Assembly (NCBI GenBank): GCA_944326425.1
Contig: CALVDX010000011.1
Coordinates: 1-64,000 of the forward strand
Length of the DNA: 64,000 nucleotides
Direction: 5' to 3'
From: Candidatus Gastranaerophilales bacterium
Lineage (GTDB): Bacteria; Cyanobacteriota; Vampirovibrionia; Gastranaerophilales; Gastranaerophilaceae
Shown here: positions 8,207 to 16,659 of the stretch, in pieces
How positions within the stretch are numbered: position 1 is the stretch's first letter
How the letters are laid out: each line of letters starts with the position of its first letter
Notes under the pieces: generated by a model
Database searches by the model: none
The model's input: only the letters and a program-made list of their open reading frames with translations
Told to the model about the DNA's origin: nothing
Made by a program: the position numbers and the translations under genes

Positions 8207-8293
8207 GGAGGAATGTCCGAGAGGTTTAAGGTGCAGATCTCGAAAATCTGTGTGGGGGAAACTCCACCGTGGGTTCAAATCCCACTTCCTCCG
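8207..8293 (+). tRNA. tRNA-Ser (anticodon CGA)
   Basis: An 87-nt class II tRNA. Acceptor arm GGAGGAA / TTCCTCC, discriminator G, anticodon stem CAGAT / ATCTG with loop CTCGAAA (anticodon CGA, reads UCG). A long variable arm (GTGGGGGAAACTCCAC) is typical of tRNA-Ser. T-arm GTGGG TTCAAAT CCCAC. The 3' CCA is not encoded. Confidence 0.95.
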
Positions 8294-8359
8294 TTGTTTT
8301 ATTTTTTTAATAGCAATTTTTCATTATAAAATTACTTTATATAACTATAGGGGAATTTT

Positions 8360-9031
8360 ATGAATATTTCGGGAATTGGTAAATCTTTTTGTAAATTATT
8401 TTCGACAGCTTCAAAACAGGGGAAAAATGTAAAACAATTGCCTGCTGAAGAAATGTTTTGCAATAAAGTATGGGCAAATGCAGCAAGTGAAAGAATTGTA
8501 CGACAAACAAATAAGGAAGCAGTATCCTTACACGGGCATTTAAACGGGATAAACCATCATTTTATAAACAGTCCGAGACCGGAAGCAATGGATGAAATCT
8601 TTTGTTTTACAAAACTAACACCAAGGGAAATGATTAAGCAAACTGATATTGAATTTAAGTGCTTAGCCCCGACCAAAGAACCAATACATGCAACGCGATG
8701 TATTGGTGAAAAACCTGACTTCTTTTCCGAATATCCGCTGTATTTAAAAAGGACGCAAATCAAAAAAGGTGATATTATTGATATGAAGGAATATGCTTAT
8801 GCAACACCTGATCTAGATTACGCAAAGGTATACCTAACAAACAATAAAGGAATTATGTATGATATCGAAATACCTGCCGGCGCAAGGGTATCGAGAACCG
8901 GCAGCGAAGTTGTTTTTCCAAGAAGTTCCAGATTTGAATGTCTTGATGTAAAACAAGTTAAAGATGCCGATAATGACTATATGCAGGTTAAATTAAAATA
9001 TATTCTGCCCTCAGAACCATGGAGAAAATAA
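8360..9031 (+). CDS. ADP-ribosyltransferase-fold protein (possible effector/toxin)
   Basis: A 223-residue protein whose second half follows the layout of ADP-ribosyltransferase exoenzymes. There is an Arg strand (IHATRCIG, R113), a degenerate S-T-S region (DMKEYAYATPDLDYAKVYL, 142-159), a core strand pair (GIMYDIEIPAGARV), and the E-loop GSEVVFPRSSRFECL with E183. The usual ExE reads G-S-E, so the first Glu is missing; the protein may be a glycohydrolase or have lost activity. No clear signal peptide. It sits alone just after tRNA-Ser, a common integration spot, and has no recognisable immunity partner. GGGGAA precedes the ATG. Confidence 0.55.
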   Translation: MNISGIGKSFCKLFSTASKQGKNVKQLPAEEMFCNKVWANAASERIVRQTNKEAVSLHGHLNGINHHFINSPRPEAMDEIFCFTKLTPREMIKQTDIEFKCLAPTKEPIHATRCIGEKPDFFSEYPLYLKRTQIKKGDIIDMKEYAYATPDLDYAKVYLTNNKGIMYDIEIPAGARVSRTGSEVVFPRSSRFECLDVKQVKDADNDYMQVKLKYILPSEPWRK

Positions 9032-9034
9032 ATA

Positions 9035-9757
9035 TTAGTGTTCGGAGTTTTGAGTCTCTAGTTCATGATGCCATTTAATAAAGAAATAAATGCCAAGAAT
9101 AAAATACACAGTCCACATTACAATAGTGGAATAAACCTTTTCCCCATGCAGGGCAACCTTCAACCACATCATAATTGAAAGAGCATTAACAATAATCCAA
9201 ACACCCCACTGCTCAATACAGCGTCTTACCGTCAAATACATACCGACTAAAGAGAGAACTGTTGTTATACCATCAATTACAGGACTCGGATCGTGTAAAA
9301 GTTTTAAGAAGAATATTGCGCCGGCACAACCCATAAGTGCAACAACCAGTAAATTAAGCGTATCATCTAACCCCAGACTTGTTTTATAAATTTCATGGGA
9401 TTTCCATTTTAAGTGCTCGCTCCACTTAAATATACCTACTATTTGCATCGGGATATAGTACCCTGCATACAGAAGCATGTTTCCATAAAGTGCATTTTTG
9501 AACGCAAGATAAACATAAAACCCTGACCCTAAAAGCCCGAAAAAATAACAGGAGATTTTCCCTTTACCGGCAATAAACGTATACATAATACCGCATATTG
9601 CAGAAATTACTGCGGCATAACTATCATTAAACAATATTGCATTTGTTCCTATAATACAGAAAACAGCGACAAGCCAAAAAACTTCCCAAAAATGCCAGCC
9701 ATATAACTCCATTTTTACAAAATGTTTAATTTCTTTAAGAATAGTTTTACTTTTCAT
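9035..9757 (-). CDS. pnuC: PnuC-type nicotinamide mononucleoside transporter
   Basis: A 240-residue polytopic membrane protein with about seven hydrophobic segments and the PnuC signature near the end (YLTVRRCIEQWGVWIIVNALSI). PnuC proteins import nicotinamide riboside or similar vitamins by facilitated diffusion. The C-terminal tail lies 3 bp from the stop of the opposing gene at 8360-9031. No Shine-Dalgarno is visible, and only 25 bp separate its start from the divergent gene at 9783. Substrate cannot be told from sequence. Confidence 0.85.
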   Translation of the reverse strand: MKSKTILKEIKHFVKMELYGWHFWEVFWLVAVFCIIGTNAILFNDSYAAVISAICGIMYTFIAGKGKISCYFFGLLGSGFYVYLAFKNALYGNMLLYAGYYIPMQIVGIFKWSEHLKWKSHEIYKTSLGLDDTLNLLVVALMGCAGAIFFLKLLHDPSPVIDGITTVLSLVGMYLTVRRCIEQWGVWIIVNALSIMMWLKVALHGEKVYSTIVMWTVYFILGIYFFIKWHHELETQNSEH

Positions 9758-9782
9758 TACTATTGTTATCTAATAAAAATAG

Positions 9783-10814
9783 ATGAAAGTAAATCTTTTT
9801 AATCAAAATACTTATAAAAATAAATTTTTACTAAACGGATTAGAATTTGCAGCAAATAATGGAGCGCTTTTCGTCGCCGGAACATCATTAACCCTATCAA
9901 CAATCATTCGTCCGCTTGTAATTCTTGCTACGCCAAAAACTGATAAACAGAATAAGCAGCTTGCACTTATAAAATCGCTGGCGTCATCAGCGGGCGGTTA
10001 TTTATTAATCTTAGCAGCCTCTATTCCAATAGCCGCAAGCATAAAAAAAATAGATAAAAATCCGGCAAAGTATCTTAATAGCAGAACGATTGCAAAACTC
10101 GGGAAAGGGGAGCCCAAAATTACAAACTCAAAAACCTACCAGTTTGCAACACAATTATTTAAACTCGGATTAGGTGCTGTAATGGCTACTCCTAAGTCAA
10201 TATTTACAAACATGTTTATTACTCCGTTTATTGCATTAAACAATAAGATACACAAGAAAAATGAAAAACAAACTTATTCAAATAACTTAAATTCACAATC
10301 GGATGAAAATAAAACAAAAGATTTAGTATTTAAAGGAAAAGGCTCGCCTCTTACAAAGGGTGAGCCTCTTACTAGGGGTATTGCCAAAATACTAAATATG
10401 CAATGTTTTCAAAACTTTGCAGACAGGTTTAAAGACACAAATTTTGCAATGCATATAATGGCCATTACTGACGCAGTAGCAACCCTCACTCTTATTGACC
10501 AGGTAAACAGAAACAAACATATTAATAACGACAGAAAACGCGTTCTTAATTATAATTCAGCAATTGCAACCAGCTTAAGTATAGGGTGCAGCTATACAGC
10601 AGATGCCGCATTAGATGGTGTAACAGATAAATTTATAAAAAAATTCACAGAAGCAAACAAAAACTCTCCAAAGCTAGGTAAATACCTTGAGGGTATCAAA
10701 ATTGCAAAACCGACTCTAATTCTCGGTATAACCTACTATACAATTATTCCGTTTATTTCAACATTTCTGGCAGAAAGAATTGACAGAGCAAGCCATACAG
10801 CAAAAAAAAGATAA
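9783..10814 (+). CDS. Membrane-associated protein of unknown function
   Basis: A 343-residue, basic, Asn/Lys-rich protein with several hydrophobic helices: about 20-45 (GALFVAGTSLTLSTIIRPLVI), 60-85 (SSAGGYLLILAASIPIAAS), 130-155, 225-245 and 305-325. It opens MKVNLFNQNTYKNKFLLNG with no Sec signal. A short direct repeat in the middle (SPLTKGEPL then LTRGI) lies in a hydrophilic linker. I recognise no domain. No Shine-Dalgarno is present; a TAATAA lies 6 nt before the ATG, so the mRNA may be leaderless. Confidence 0.7.
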   Translation: MKVNLFNQNTYKNKFLLNGLEFAANNGALFVAGTSLTLSTIIRPLVILATPKTDKQNKQLALIKSLASSAGGYLLILAASIPIAASIKKIDKNPAKYLNSRTIAKLGKGEPKITNSKTYQFATQLFKLGLGAVMATPKSIFTNMFITPFIALNNKIHKKNEKQTYSNNLNSQSDENKTKDLVFKGKGSPLTKGEPLTRGIAKILNMQCFQNFADRFKDTNFAMHIMAITDAVATLTLIDQVNRNKHINNDRKRVLNYNSAIATSLSIGCSYTADAALDGVTDKFIKKFTEANKNSPKLGKYLEGIKIAKPTLILGITYYTIIPFISTFLAERIDRASHTAKKR

Positions 10815-10840
10815 AACAACAATTTGAAGCAACAGAACAA

Positions 10841-13678
10841 TTACTTAATCTTCTTAAGCGAGGATAAGAAATTATTATGCTCAACATCACCATCTACTGT
10901 TGTGAGGAATATTTGCGTATCACGTTCATTTGCATCTATATCAGGTATTAGTTTAAGCTCTGCGGCATAATAATTAGCATCGCTGTCATTACCCAAAGAA
11001 ACTTTGTTCGCAAGACTATTCAAGGAAATATTTCTTAAAAAGCCTGCAACTCCTTTATTTTTATTAGCAAACTTTGTATAAATTCTTAAAGAAGCATCAC
11101 GCGACACTAAATCGAACCTTCCCAAGATGAGACAGGCAAGCTGCTGGGCCGATGAAATTATTTCCATACGGTTAATAACATTATCCTTAATATTCAAAGT
11201 ACCGGAAATTTTTGCGAATCTGCCTTCAGGAATATTTACAAGATCCAAAACAGTAGAAGGACTAACCATGGCCATCGGATTTCTAAAAATAGAAACAAAA
11301 TTAAGTGCATACTCAACCAGACCTATTTTTTCAATGGTGCCGTCAAAGATTGCAAACTTGATTATACCGTTTAGCGCCAACGTTTCATCAGTATTAATAT
11401 CAATAAGCCCGCTAGCCTTACCTGTAATTTCACGTTTGAGATTTAAGAGTGCGGATGCAACTTTATCAGAATCAATATCTTTTACTCCAAGAATGACTCT
11501 GAACAAACTATTCGGCAAATCGCAGCGAACTTTTACAGAAGAATGACCGTCAGCAAAATCAAATCTGTTTGAATCAATTTTAAGTTTACCGTCCTTACTC
11601 AATGAAGCAACAGCATGTAAATTACCAAACTCAATATCTTTGTATTTACCTTTAATAAGATTAAAAGCAGCATGCTCAATTGCAATAATTCCCGGAACAA
11701 AGGTCTGTACATTATCTTCTGCTATATCAGCCTGTTCCATTTGTGTATCAGAACCGCTCTCAGCCGCCTTCATAAAGTTTTCCTGTGCCTTTTGCTCTGA
11801 CTCAGTTGTGCCTTCTTGCTTCAAATTAGCCGGCTGTGCTGCTACAGAGGCCATCATTCGTTCAATATCAACATTATCAATTGTAAAATTAATATCTTTT
11901 ATAACAACCGGCAATACCATCTGATTTAACATTGTTCCGGTAAGTTTGTATTCAGAACGCTTATATTTTCCGCTGGAAGAGAGATTTAACGTTCCGTTTG
12001 TTGTTGTAAATACACCGTCTCTAATAAATAATCTTTGTGACGGAACAAAGACTTTATCAGCCCTTAAAGTGCCTTTCAAAACCGGAACTTTACCGGTATT
12101 TACCCATTCCATGTTTCCTGATATAAGCCCGCGCTTAAATATTCTCTGCCCGATTAAAACATTAAGAAACTCACTCGGTAACGGTTTTGGAACTTCAAAC
12201 CCGAGATTAAGAATATTATTGTTATTTGCAATATCAAGATTGCCGGATATTGTAAGAATAGGTTCAACTTTAGAATCCTTATTAAGTTCTTTAGCAATGT
12301 AGTATTTAATATTTTCTATATTAAGAATATTCCCTTTTAGGTGCATATTAGCAAGAATTGCCCTATCGTAATTTGCAGGACTCAGAGAAGCACCTTCAAT
12401 CAAAATATCATTGCCCGCAGCAAGCCTTGCCATATAAACTACATCTATATTGTTATACTTTGAGTAAACCTCAACACGCGTTCCGGCCGGTTTTTCGCCA
12501 ATCATTGTTATAGTACATCCTGCAAGCTTAGACAGATATTTTCTGGTGAAATCATCTGTCATAATTGTATGAATATCTATTTTGGTATCAACCGATTTAT
12601 AGTAATCCGTAACAGTACCTTCTAATGTTAAAGTATTTTTTTTGTTATCAGCATAATAACCGGCGAAATCTGACAGGGTAATTAAGTCCGGCTTTATATC
12701 TATATGTCCTCCGGTAACTTTGACCGGCATATCGGCAAGAGAACGCAGGTTAAAGGAAGCGTTTTTTACTTTAACCTCCCCATTTAAACCTTTTTTTGTA
12801 TAGAGAAACGCAAAATCAACATTTCCCTTAAGATTTTTTGTTTCCGCAACAATGTCGCTGCCGTTATTGATAAATAGATTTGATCCTAAGAGATTACCGC
12901 CGTCCTCAAGCCTGAAATCTTTTGATTCAAGAACTATAGCGTATTTTTCTTCAGAAGCCATGGATTTTATAATAATTCTTGATTTGTTTATATCAAGCGG
13001 ACACTCTTCAATAATAAGACGTCTTTTATCGGTATAAAATTTATTGTTATCACTTAAAGAGATTTTTAAATCTTTCCCGTTTTTAGAAATTATTGTATCA
13101 ATAATAAAACGGACATGCTTGGGGTTTTTCTTTTCTTCAATAAGCATTTTATGTCCGTTAACAGTAAGCTTGGTATCCTCGGAAAGTGATGCCAGGATTT
13201 TACATTCATTGATATAAAGCTTTGAATTAAATATATCAAACTTAGTAGAAACCGGATTGCTTTCTTTTTTTTGCTGCTCTTGCTGCGGCAATAAAGCCAT
13301 AATTTTATCAACATCAGCAAAAATATAATCAACTCCCAATTTTTTTAAAGTAACTTCATTTTTTAAAATCTTAGAGAAGGAAACTTCCGATTCAAAATCA
13401 TTAATCAGGAGTAAATCCTCATTCTCTTTTCTCAAGGAAATTTTATCTACATCAAATGAAAATGCCGGTCTGAAACCGGTTTTAAGACAGGGATTTTCAA
13501 TAGTAAGCTCCGCTCCTGTCATTTTAAGAACCTGCTCTTCAATAAAATTTACCGCTTTTTTACTTGAAACAATTTTAGGCAGTATAAGGGCATAAATCAT
13601 TACAGCCAGAAATATTAAAACAATTATTGAAACAGCAAGTACTTTAAGTACATTTTTCACCGGTTTAAAACTTTTCAT
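10841..13678 (-). CDS. AsmA-family large envelope protein
   Basis: A 945-residue protein with one N-terminal membrane anchor (about 13-35) followed by a very long periplasmic region of alternating beta strands. It fits the AsmA/DUF748-like group, whose members are repeating-beta-groove proteins thought to move phospholipids between inner and outer membranes. The C-terminal module contains NGIIKFAIFDGTIEKIGLVE and VNIPEGRFAKISGTLNI, which resemble the AsmA C-terminal domain. A Gln/Glu-rich low-complexity linker lies near 615-655. It supports a diderm envelope. Monocistronic; divergent from 13741 across a perfect inverted repeat. Confidence 0.8.
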   Translation of the reverse strand: MKSFKPVKNVLKVLAVSIIVLIFLAVMIYALILPKIVSSKKAVNFIEEQVLKMTGAELTIENPCLKTGFRPAFSFDVDKISLRKENEDLLLINDFESEVSFSKILKNEVTLKKLGVDYIFADVDKIMALLPQQEQQKKESNPVSTKFDIFNSKLYINECKILASLSEDTKLTVNGHKMLIEEKKNPKHVRFIIDTIISKNGKDLKISLSDNNKFYTDKRRLIIEECPLDINKSRIIIKSMASEEKYAIVLESKDFRLEDGGNLLGSNLFINNGSDIVAETKNLKGNVDFAFLYTKKGLNGEVKVKNASFNLRSLADMPVKVTGGHIDIKPDLITLSDFAGYYADNKKNTLTLEGTVTDYYKSVDTKIDIHTIMTDDFTRKYLSKLAGCTITMIGEKPAGTRVEVYSKYNNIDVVYMARLAAGNDILIEGASLSPANYDRAILANMHLKGNILNIENIKYYIAKELNKDSKVEPILTISGNLDIANNNNILNLGFEVPKPLPSEFLNVLIGQRIFKRGLISGNMEWVNTGKVPVLKGTLRADKVFVPSQRLFIRDGVFTTTNGTLNLSSSGKYKRSEYKLTGTMLNQMVLPVVIKDINFTIDNVDIERMMASVAAQPANLKQEGTTESEQKAQENFMKAAESGSDTQMEQADIAEDNVQTFVPGIIAIEHAAFNLIKGKYKDIEFGNLHAVASLSKDGKLKIDSNRFDFADGHSSVKVRCDLPNSLFRVILGVKDIDSDKVASALLNLKREITGKASGLIDINTDETLALNGIIKFAIFDGTIEKIGLVEYALNFVSIFRNPMAMVSPSTVLDLVNIPEGRFAKISGTLNIKDNVINRMEIISSAQQLACLILGRFDLVSRDASLRIYTKFANKNKGVAGFLRNISLNSLANKVSLGNDSDANYYAAELKLIPDIDANERDTQIFLTTVDGDVEHNNFLSSLKKIK

Positions 13679-13707
13679 AAAGCAAACATCCTCTCCGAAA
13701 AAAATTA

Positions 13708-13730
13708 TAGCATAAAAAAATTTTATGCTA
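13708..13730. promoter_or_regulatory. Perfect 10-bp-arm inverted repeat between divergent genes
   Basis: TAGCATAAAA, AAA, TTTTATGCTA: a 23-bp palindrome centred between the AsmA-like gene and the WG-repeat gene. It overlaps the likely -10 region of the plus-strand gene, as expected of an operator shared by both promoters. Confidence 0.5.
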
Positions 13731-13740
13731 TCATGCAGAT

Positions 13741-14622
13741 ATGAATAAAATTATTTGCAGAGCTTTACTATTATTTTGTCTTATTTTCAGCTGTTGTTAT
13801 GCAGCTGACGTTTCCGTTTTTAGCGAAAATGGAAAATTCGGACTAAAAGACGCAAAGGGTAATATCCTTGCAGAACCTGTTTATAAAAAGCTTATTGTTC
13901 TCGGAGATAACGAGTCCTATATTGCACTAAAGGGCAGCAGGTACGGGATTGTCTCAAATACCGGAGAAACGCTCCTTGATTTTAAATATTCCCATGCAAC
14001 ACGATTTCTGGGAAAGTTTGTAAAATTCGGGAACTACAAAGGATTTGGAGTATATAACGCACAGGGCAAAGTGATTATACCGCAGGAACAAGACTCCATA
14101 GACTTACTGTTTGGAGGTATGTTCCTTGTTTCTAAAAATTATAAATACGGGCTTATAGATTTTAATGGGAATACCATTACTGATTATATTTTTGATGACA
14201 TTTATATGCCAAAACCCAATGTTATGCGGGTAAAATATGACGGCGAATGGTACGAAATAGAACAAATTGCAGCAGAAACTTTTTCTCTGCCCGAAGATAT
14301 TCAAGACGTAAAAACAAGCAGCGAGTTTAAAATTACAAAACTCGTTACAAGTCCCGGAGCCGCTTCAAAGTACTCGGTTGTAACAACTACAGATTATTTT
14401 CTTAAAATTCTTTCGTCAATTTCACCGGCTTATGAAGCGACTATTGATGAATTAATGCTCTCGCAGGGTGCAGAAGCCGTTTCAATATTTATGAATGTAA
14501 GCTGGCTGCCGAAATTCCCGTTTGTATACGCAAAAAATTATTATAAAACGTTCAGAAACCCGAACAACGGACCGCTTGCAGGAATAAAGGAAAATATAAA
14601 ACGTGAATTTCAGGAAGAGTAA
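13741..14622 (+). CDS. Secreted WG-repeat protein
   Basis: A 293-residue exported protein. Residues 1-21 are a signal peptide (a hydrophobic core then CCYAAD). Repeats of about 40-45 residues with G-K-x-G-L/GVYN/GLIDFNG motifs (NGKFGLKDAKGN, GSRYGIVSNTGE, NYKGFGVYNAQGK, NYKYGLIDFNGN) match the WG/KWG beta-repeat family, often surface proteins of unknown partner. The last 120 residues are helical and not recognised. No Shine-Dalgarno; a TATCAT box ends 6 nt before the ATG. The 3' end overlaps the opposing hydrolase by 13 bp. Confidence 0.8.
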   Translation: MNKIICRALLLFCLIFSCCYAADVSVFSENGKFGLKDAKGNILAEPVYKKLIVLGDNESYIALKGSRYGIVSNTGETLLDFKYSHATRFLGKFVKFGNYKGFGVYNAQGKVIIPQEQDSIDLLFGGMFLVSKNYKYGLIDFNGNTITDYIFDDIYMPKPNVMRVKYDGEWYEIEQIAAETFSLPEDIQDVKTSSEFKITKLVTSPGAASKYSVVTTTDYFLKILSSISPAYEATIDELMLSQGAEAVSIFMNVSWLPKFPFVYAKNYYKTFRNPNNGPLAGIKENIKREFQEE

Positions 14623-15335
14623 TCATTAATCCAGGATATACAAACATTGATAAATCGTTTTTCATCATCCATAAATAAATCTTCTGCATGTATTCCATTT
14701 TCAAATAATTCAAAATGTTTCCTGCATACAGCTTTGTCAAAAAGAGCTTTAGTATGCCAGGAGTAAATTGTTTTGTCTTTTGAGCCTGCAATAAAAAGAA
14801 CCGGAACAGTTATTTTATTAACAATATCAATAGGGTTTATTTTCTTGTAAAACGGATACCCAGGGCGGATTGAAATCCAGCGCAGCGGTTCAAATTTCTT
14901 AAAAATAGTCGGTATCCATGCATTTGGATGCCACATCCTGTTTTCAATTTTATAAAAATTTGTATAGGGAGAAACCGCTATCACACCTGCAGCATCAGAA
15001 TGTTCTGCCGCATAAATAAGCGAAAGTCCGGCTCCTAAAGAAAACCCCATAATAAAAATCCGGTTGTACAAACTTTTTGCATAAGTAACAACCTGCTCTA
15101 TATCAAGTTGCTCCTTCGCAGTAAAAGTATACATCCCGCCGCTTCGTCCATGACCGCGAAAGTCCATAACTATAACATCACAATAATCAGATAAGGTCTC
15201 TGCCAACATTTTAAACGCATGACTGTCTTTAGTCATAAACCATCCGGGACATATAATAATAACATCGTCATACCCGTTCTGATAATGGTTTACAGCAATA
15301 CTAACCCCGTCTCTTTTAAGAAAAACTTCCTTCAT
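14610..15335 (-). CDS. Alpha/beta hydrolase
   Basis: A 241-residue serine hydrolase of the alpha/beta fold. The nucleophile elbow is GFSLGAG, the oxyanion loop IICPGWFMTKDS, and a DFRGHGRSGG turn follows as in monoglyceride-lipase-like and bacterial esterase families. The acid is in AGSKDKTI and the catalytic His in NGIHAEDL. No signal peptide, so probably cytoplasmic. Substrate unknown. It begins 6 nt after a -10 box (leaderless) and shares a 59-bp intergenic region with the divergent gene at 15395. Confidence 0.85.
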   Translation of the reverse strand: MKEVFLKRDGVSIAVNHYQNGYDDVIIICPGWFMTKDSHAFKMLAETLSDYCDVIVMDFRGHGRSGGMYTFTAKEQLDIEQVVTYAKSLYNRIFIMGFSLGAGLSLIYAAEHSDAAGVIAVSPYTNFYKIENRMWHPNAWIPTIFKKFEPLRWISIRPGYPFYKKINPIDIVNKITVPVLFIAGSKDKTIYSWHTKALFDKAVCRKHFELFENGIHAEDLFMDDEKRFINVCISWINDYSS

Positions 15336-15341
15336 AAAACT

Positions 15342-15370
15342 AAAATACCATTTACCCTCTTTTTATTCAA
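15342..15370 (-). promoter_or_regulatory. Promoter of the alpha/beta hydrolase gene
   Basis: On the minus strand, TTGAAT, a 17-bp spacer and TATTTT, ending 6 nt before the ATG at 15335. No Shine-Dalgarno fits between, implying a leaderless mRNA. Confidence 0.6.
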
Positions 15371-15388
15371 ATTGTTTCATAGTAAAAT
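15360..15388 (+). promoter_or_regulatory. Promoter of the DUF1653 gene
   Basis: TAAAAT at 15383-15388 ends 6 nt before the ATG at 15395, with a weak TTTTTA at the -35 distance. It interlocks with the minus-strand hydrolase promoter, so the two polymerases would compete. Confidence 0.45.
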
Positions 15389-15394
15389 AAGAAT

Positions 15395-15598
15395 ATGGTT
15401 GAATTAAATAAATTATATAAACATTATAAAGGCACCGTTTATAAAACAATTTTCTTTGCCACTAATTCTGAGACCGGGGAACAAATGGTTGTATACCAAA
15501 ATCCTGAAAATTATGCACTCTGGGTACGTCCGGAGTCTATGTGGGAAGAAATTGTTGACGACAATGGCACAAAAAGATTTACACTCATTGAGGAATAA
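15395..15598 (+). CDS. DUF1653 family small protein
   Basis: A 67-residue protein matching the DUF1653 pattern: LYKHYKGTVYK, then FATNSETGEQMVVYQN, then ALWVRPESMWEE and a final KRFTLIEE. Members are small beta-rich proteins of unknown function found across bacteria. It has no Shine-Dalgarno and starts 6 nt after a -10 box. Its TAA overlaps the next ATG (TAATG), so the following 50-aa gene is translationally coupled. Confidence 0.85.
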   Translation: MVELNKLYKHYKGTVYKTIFFATNSETGEQMVVYQNPENYALWVRPESMWEEIVDDNGTKRFTLIEE

Positions 15599-15750
15599 TG
15601 ATTACAAAAGAAGTAAACGAGTGGATAAAAAAGGCCGAGCAGGGCAGATATTCTTATGACACAGCAATGGAAGAGTTTGTAAGAATATCAAAATATCTTA
15701 CGAAAGAAGAAGTCCGGCAGGTTCTTGCAAGATTAAAAAAGGCTCTGTAA
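15598..15750 (+). CDS. Small 50-residue helical protein coupled to DUF1653
   Basis: ATG at 15598 overlapping the preceding stop as TAATG, ending with TAA at 15750. The 50-residue product begins MITKEVNEWIKKAEQGRYSY and ends VLARLKKAL; it is charged and predicted all-helical. The terminator hairpin starts inside its last codons. The perfect start/stop overlap, the terminator right at its end and normal codon use argue it is real. Function unknown. Confidence 0.65.
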   Translation: MITKEVNEWIKKAEQGRYSYDTAMEEFVRISKYLTKEEVRQVLARLKKAL

Positions 15751-15766
15751 AATTACAGAGCCTTTT
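15737..15766 (+). terminator. Intrinsic terminator overlapping the stop of the 50-aa gene
   Basis: AAGGCTCTGTAA arm containing the stop codon, AA loop, TTACAGAGCCTT arm and T-rich tail. Preceded by A-rich sequence, so it can also act for the opposing SIMPL gene ending at 15784. Confidence 0.88.
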
Positions 15767-15783
15767 AGTATTATTTTATCATT

Positions 15784-16512
15784 CTACTTTACCGAGAATA
15801 CAACATTTGCAACAGCTGTAACTTTTTTATCAATTGTAGAAGTATCATTTATACCCATGTCAGAAACATTTGTTGAATCTACCGGTGTTATCTGGAATAC
15901 GCCCATTCTCACGGACTTAATCTTTCCGACACTGTTGTTTGTTGCCTTTAACATTGCCTTTGCGCGGGCCTTAGCGTCTTTTGTCGCCTCTTCAAGAAGC
16001 TCTATCTTTAAAGCTCCTAAATCAGAATAATAGAAGCGCGGTTCATTAACATTCAGGTCAATACCTTTTGAAAGCAATGACTGAATATCTTTTGCTATTT
16101 CCTTTATCTTTTCGACATCTTTTGATTTTATTTCAACGCCCTGCGTAAGGTTATAATGATCAATTTCATTGGTATTGCGTCCCTCAGGTGTATATTTATA
16201 TGTATAGTACCCGTTCATTGATTTATACTCAATATCGCTTTCGGGGATTCCTGCAGCAACAAGAAATTCATTAATAACAGGATACTGTTTAACAACCCTG
16301 TTATAAGCATCGCTTTTGGTTTTACCGGTACAATTAATATAAAACCACAGACTGCCGGAATCTGATTTAACAACTTTATAAGCAGATCCTGTTACAGCAA
16401 TACCATCGCTTCTAACCAGCTTAGAAGCAGCAAAACCTGTTGCAATCATAAATGCCAGTGAAATAATCAGGGCAGATATGACAACCTGAAATTTTTCTAA
16501 TTTTTCAAGCAT
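15784..16512 (-). CDS. SIMPL-domain (DUF541) exported protein
   Basis: A 242-residue protein with one N-terminal membrane segment or uncleaved signal (about 9-30, ISALIISLAFMIATGFAAS). A SIMPL/DUF541 domain follows, recognisable from GIAVTGSA near the start, the alternating hydrophobic middle, the KARAKAMLKATNNSVGKIKSV helix, and the final KVTAVANVVFSVK strand. Members are periplasmic oligomers linked loosely to stress tolerance; mechanism unknown. A good Shine-Dalgarno (GAAAGGAG) precedes the ATG. Confidence 0.85.
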   Translation of the reverse strand: MLEKLEKFQVVISALIISLAFMIATGFAASKLVRSDGIAVTGSAYKVVKSDSGSLWFYINCTGKTKSDAYNRVVKQYPVINEFLVAAGIPESDIEYKSMNGYYTYKYTPEGRNTNEIDHYNLTQGVEIKSKDVEKIKEIAKDIQSLLSKGIDLNVNEPRFYYSDLGALKIELLEEATKDAKARAKAMLKATNNSVGKIKSVRMGVFQITPVDSTNVSDMGINDTSTIDKKVTAVANVVFSVK

Positions 16513-16659
16513 ACAAACTCCTTTCTTTGGTTTAATTATTATACCAAAAAATTATTTTACACGAGGAGAAATTTATCACAAAAACCGGTTACCTATATAT
16601 AGTATATTTTTATAAAGAATGGTAGAATAGGCATAAAATATTTTTATACAGGAGGGCTC

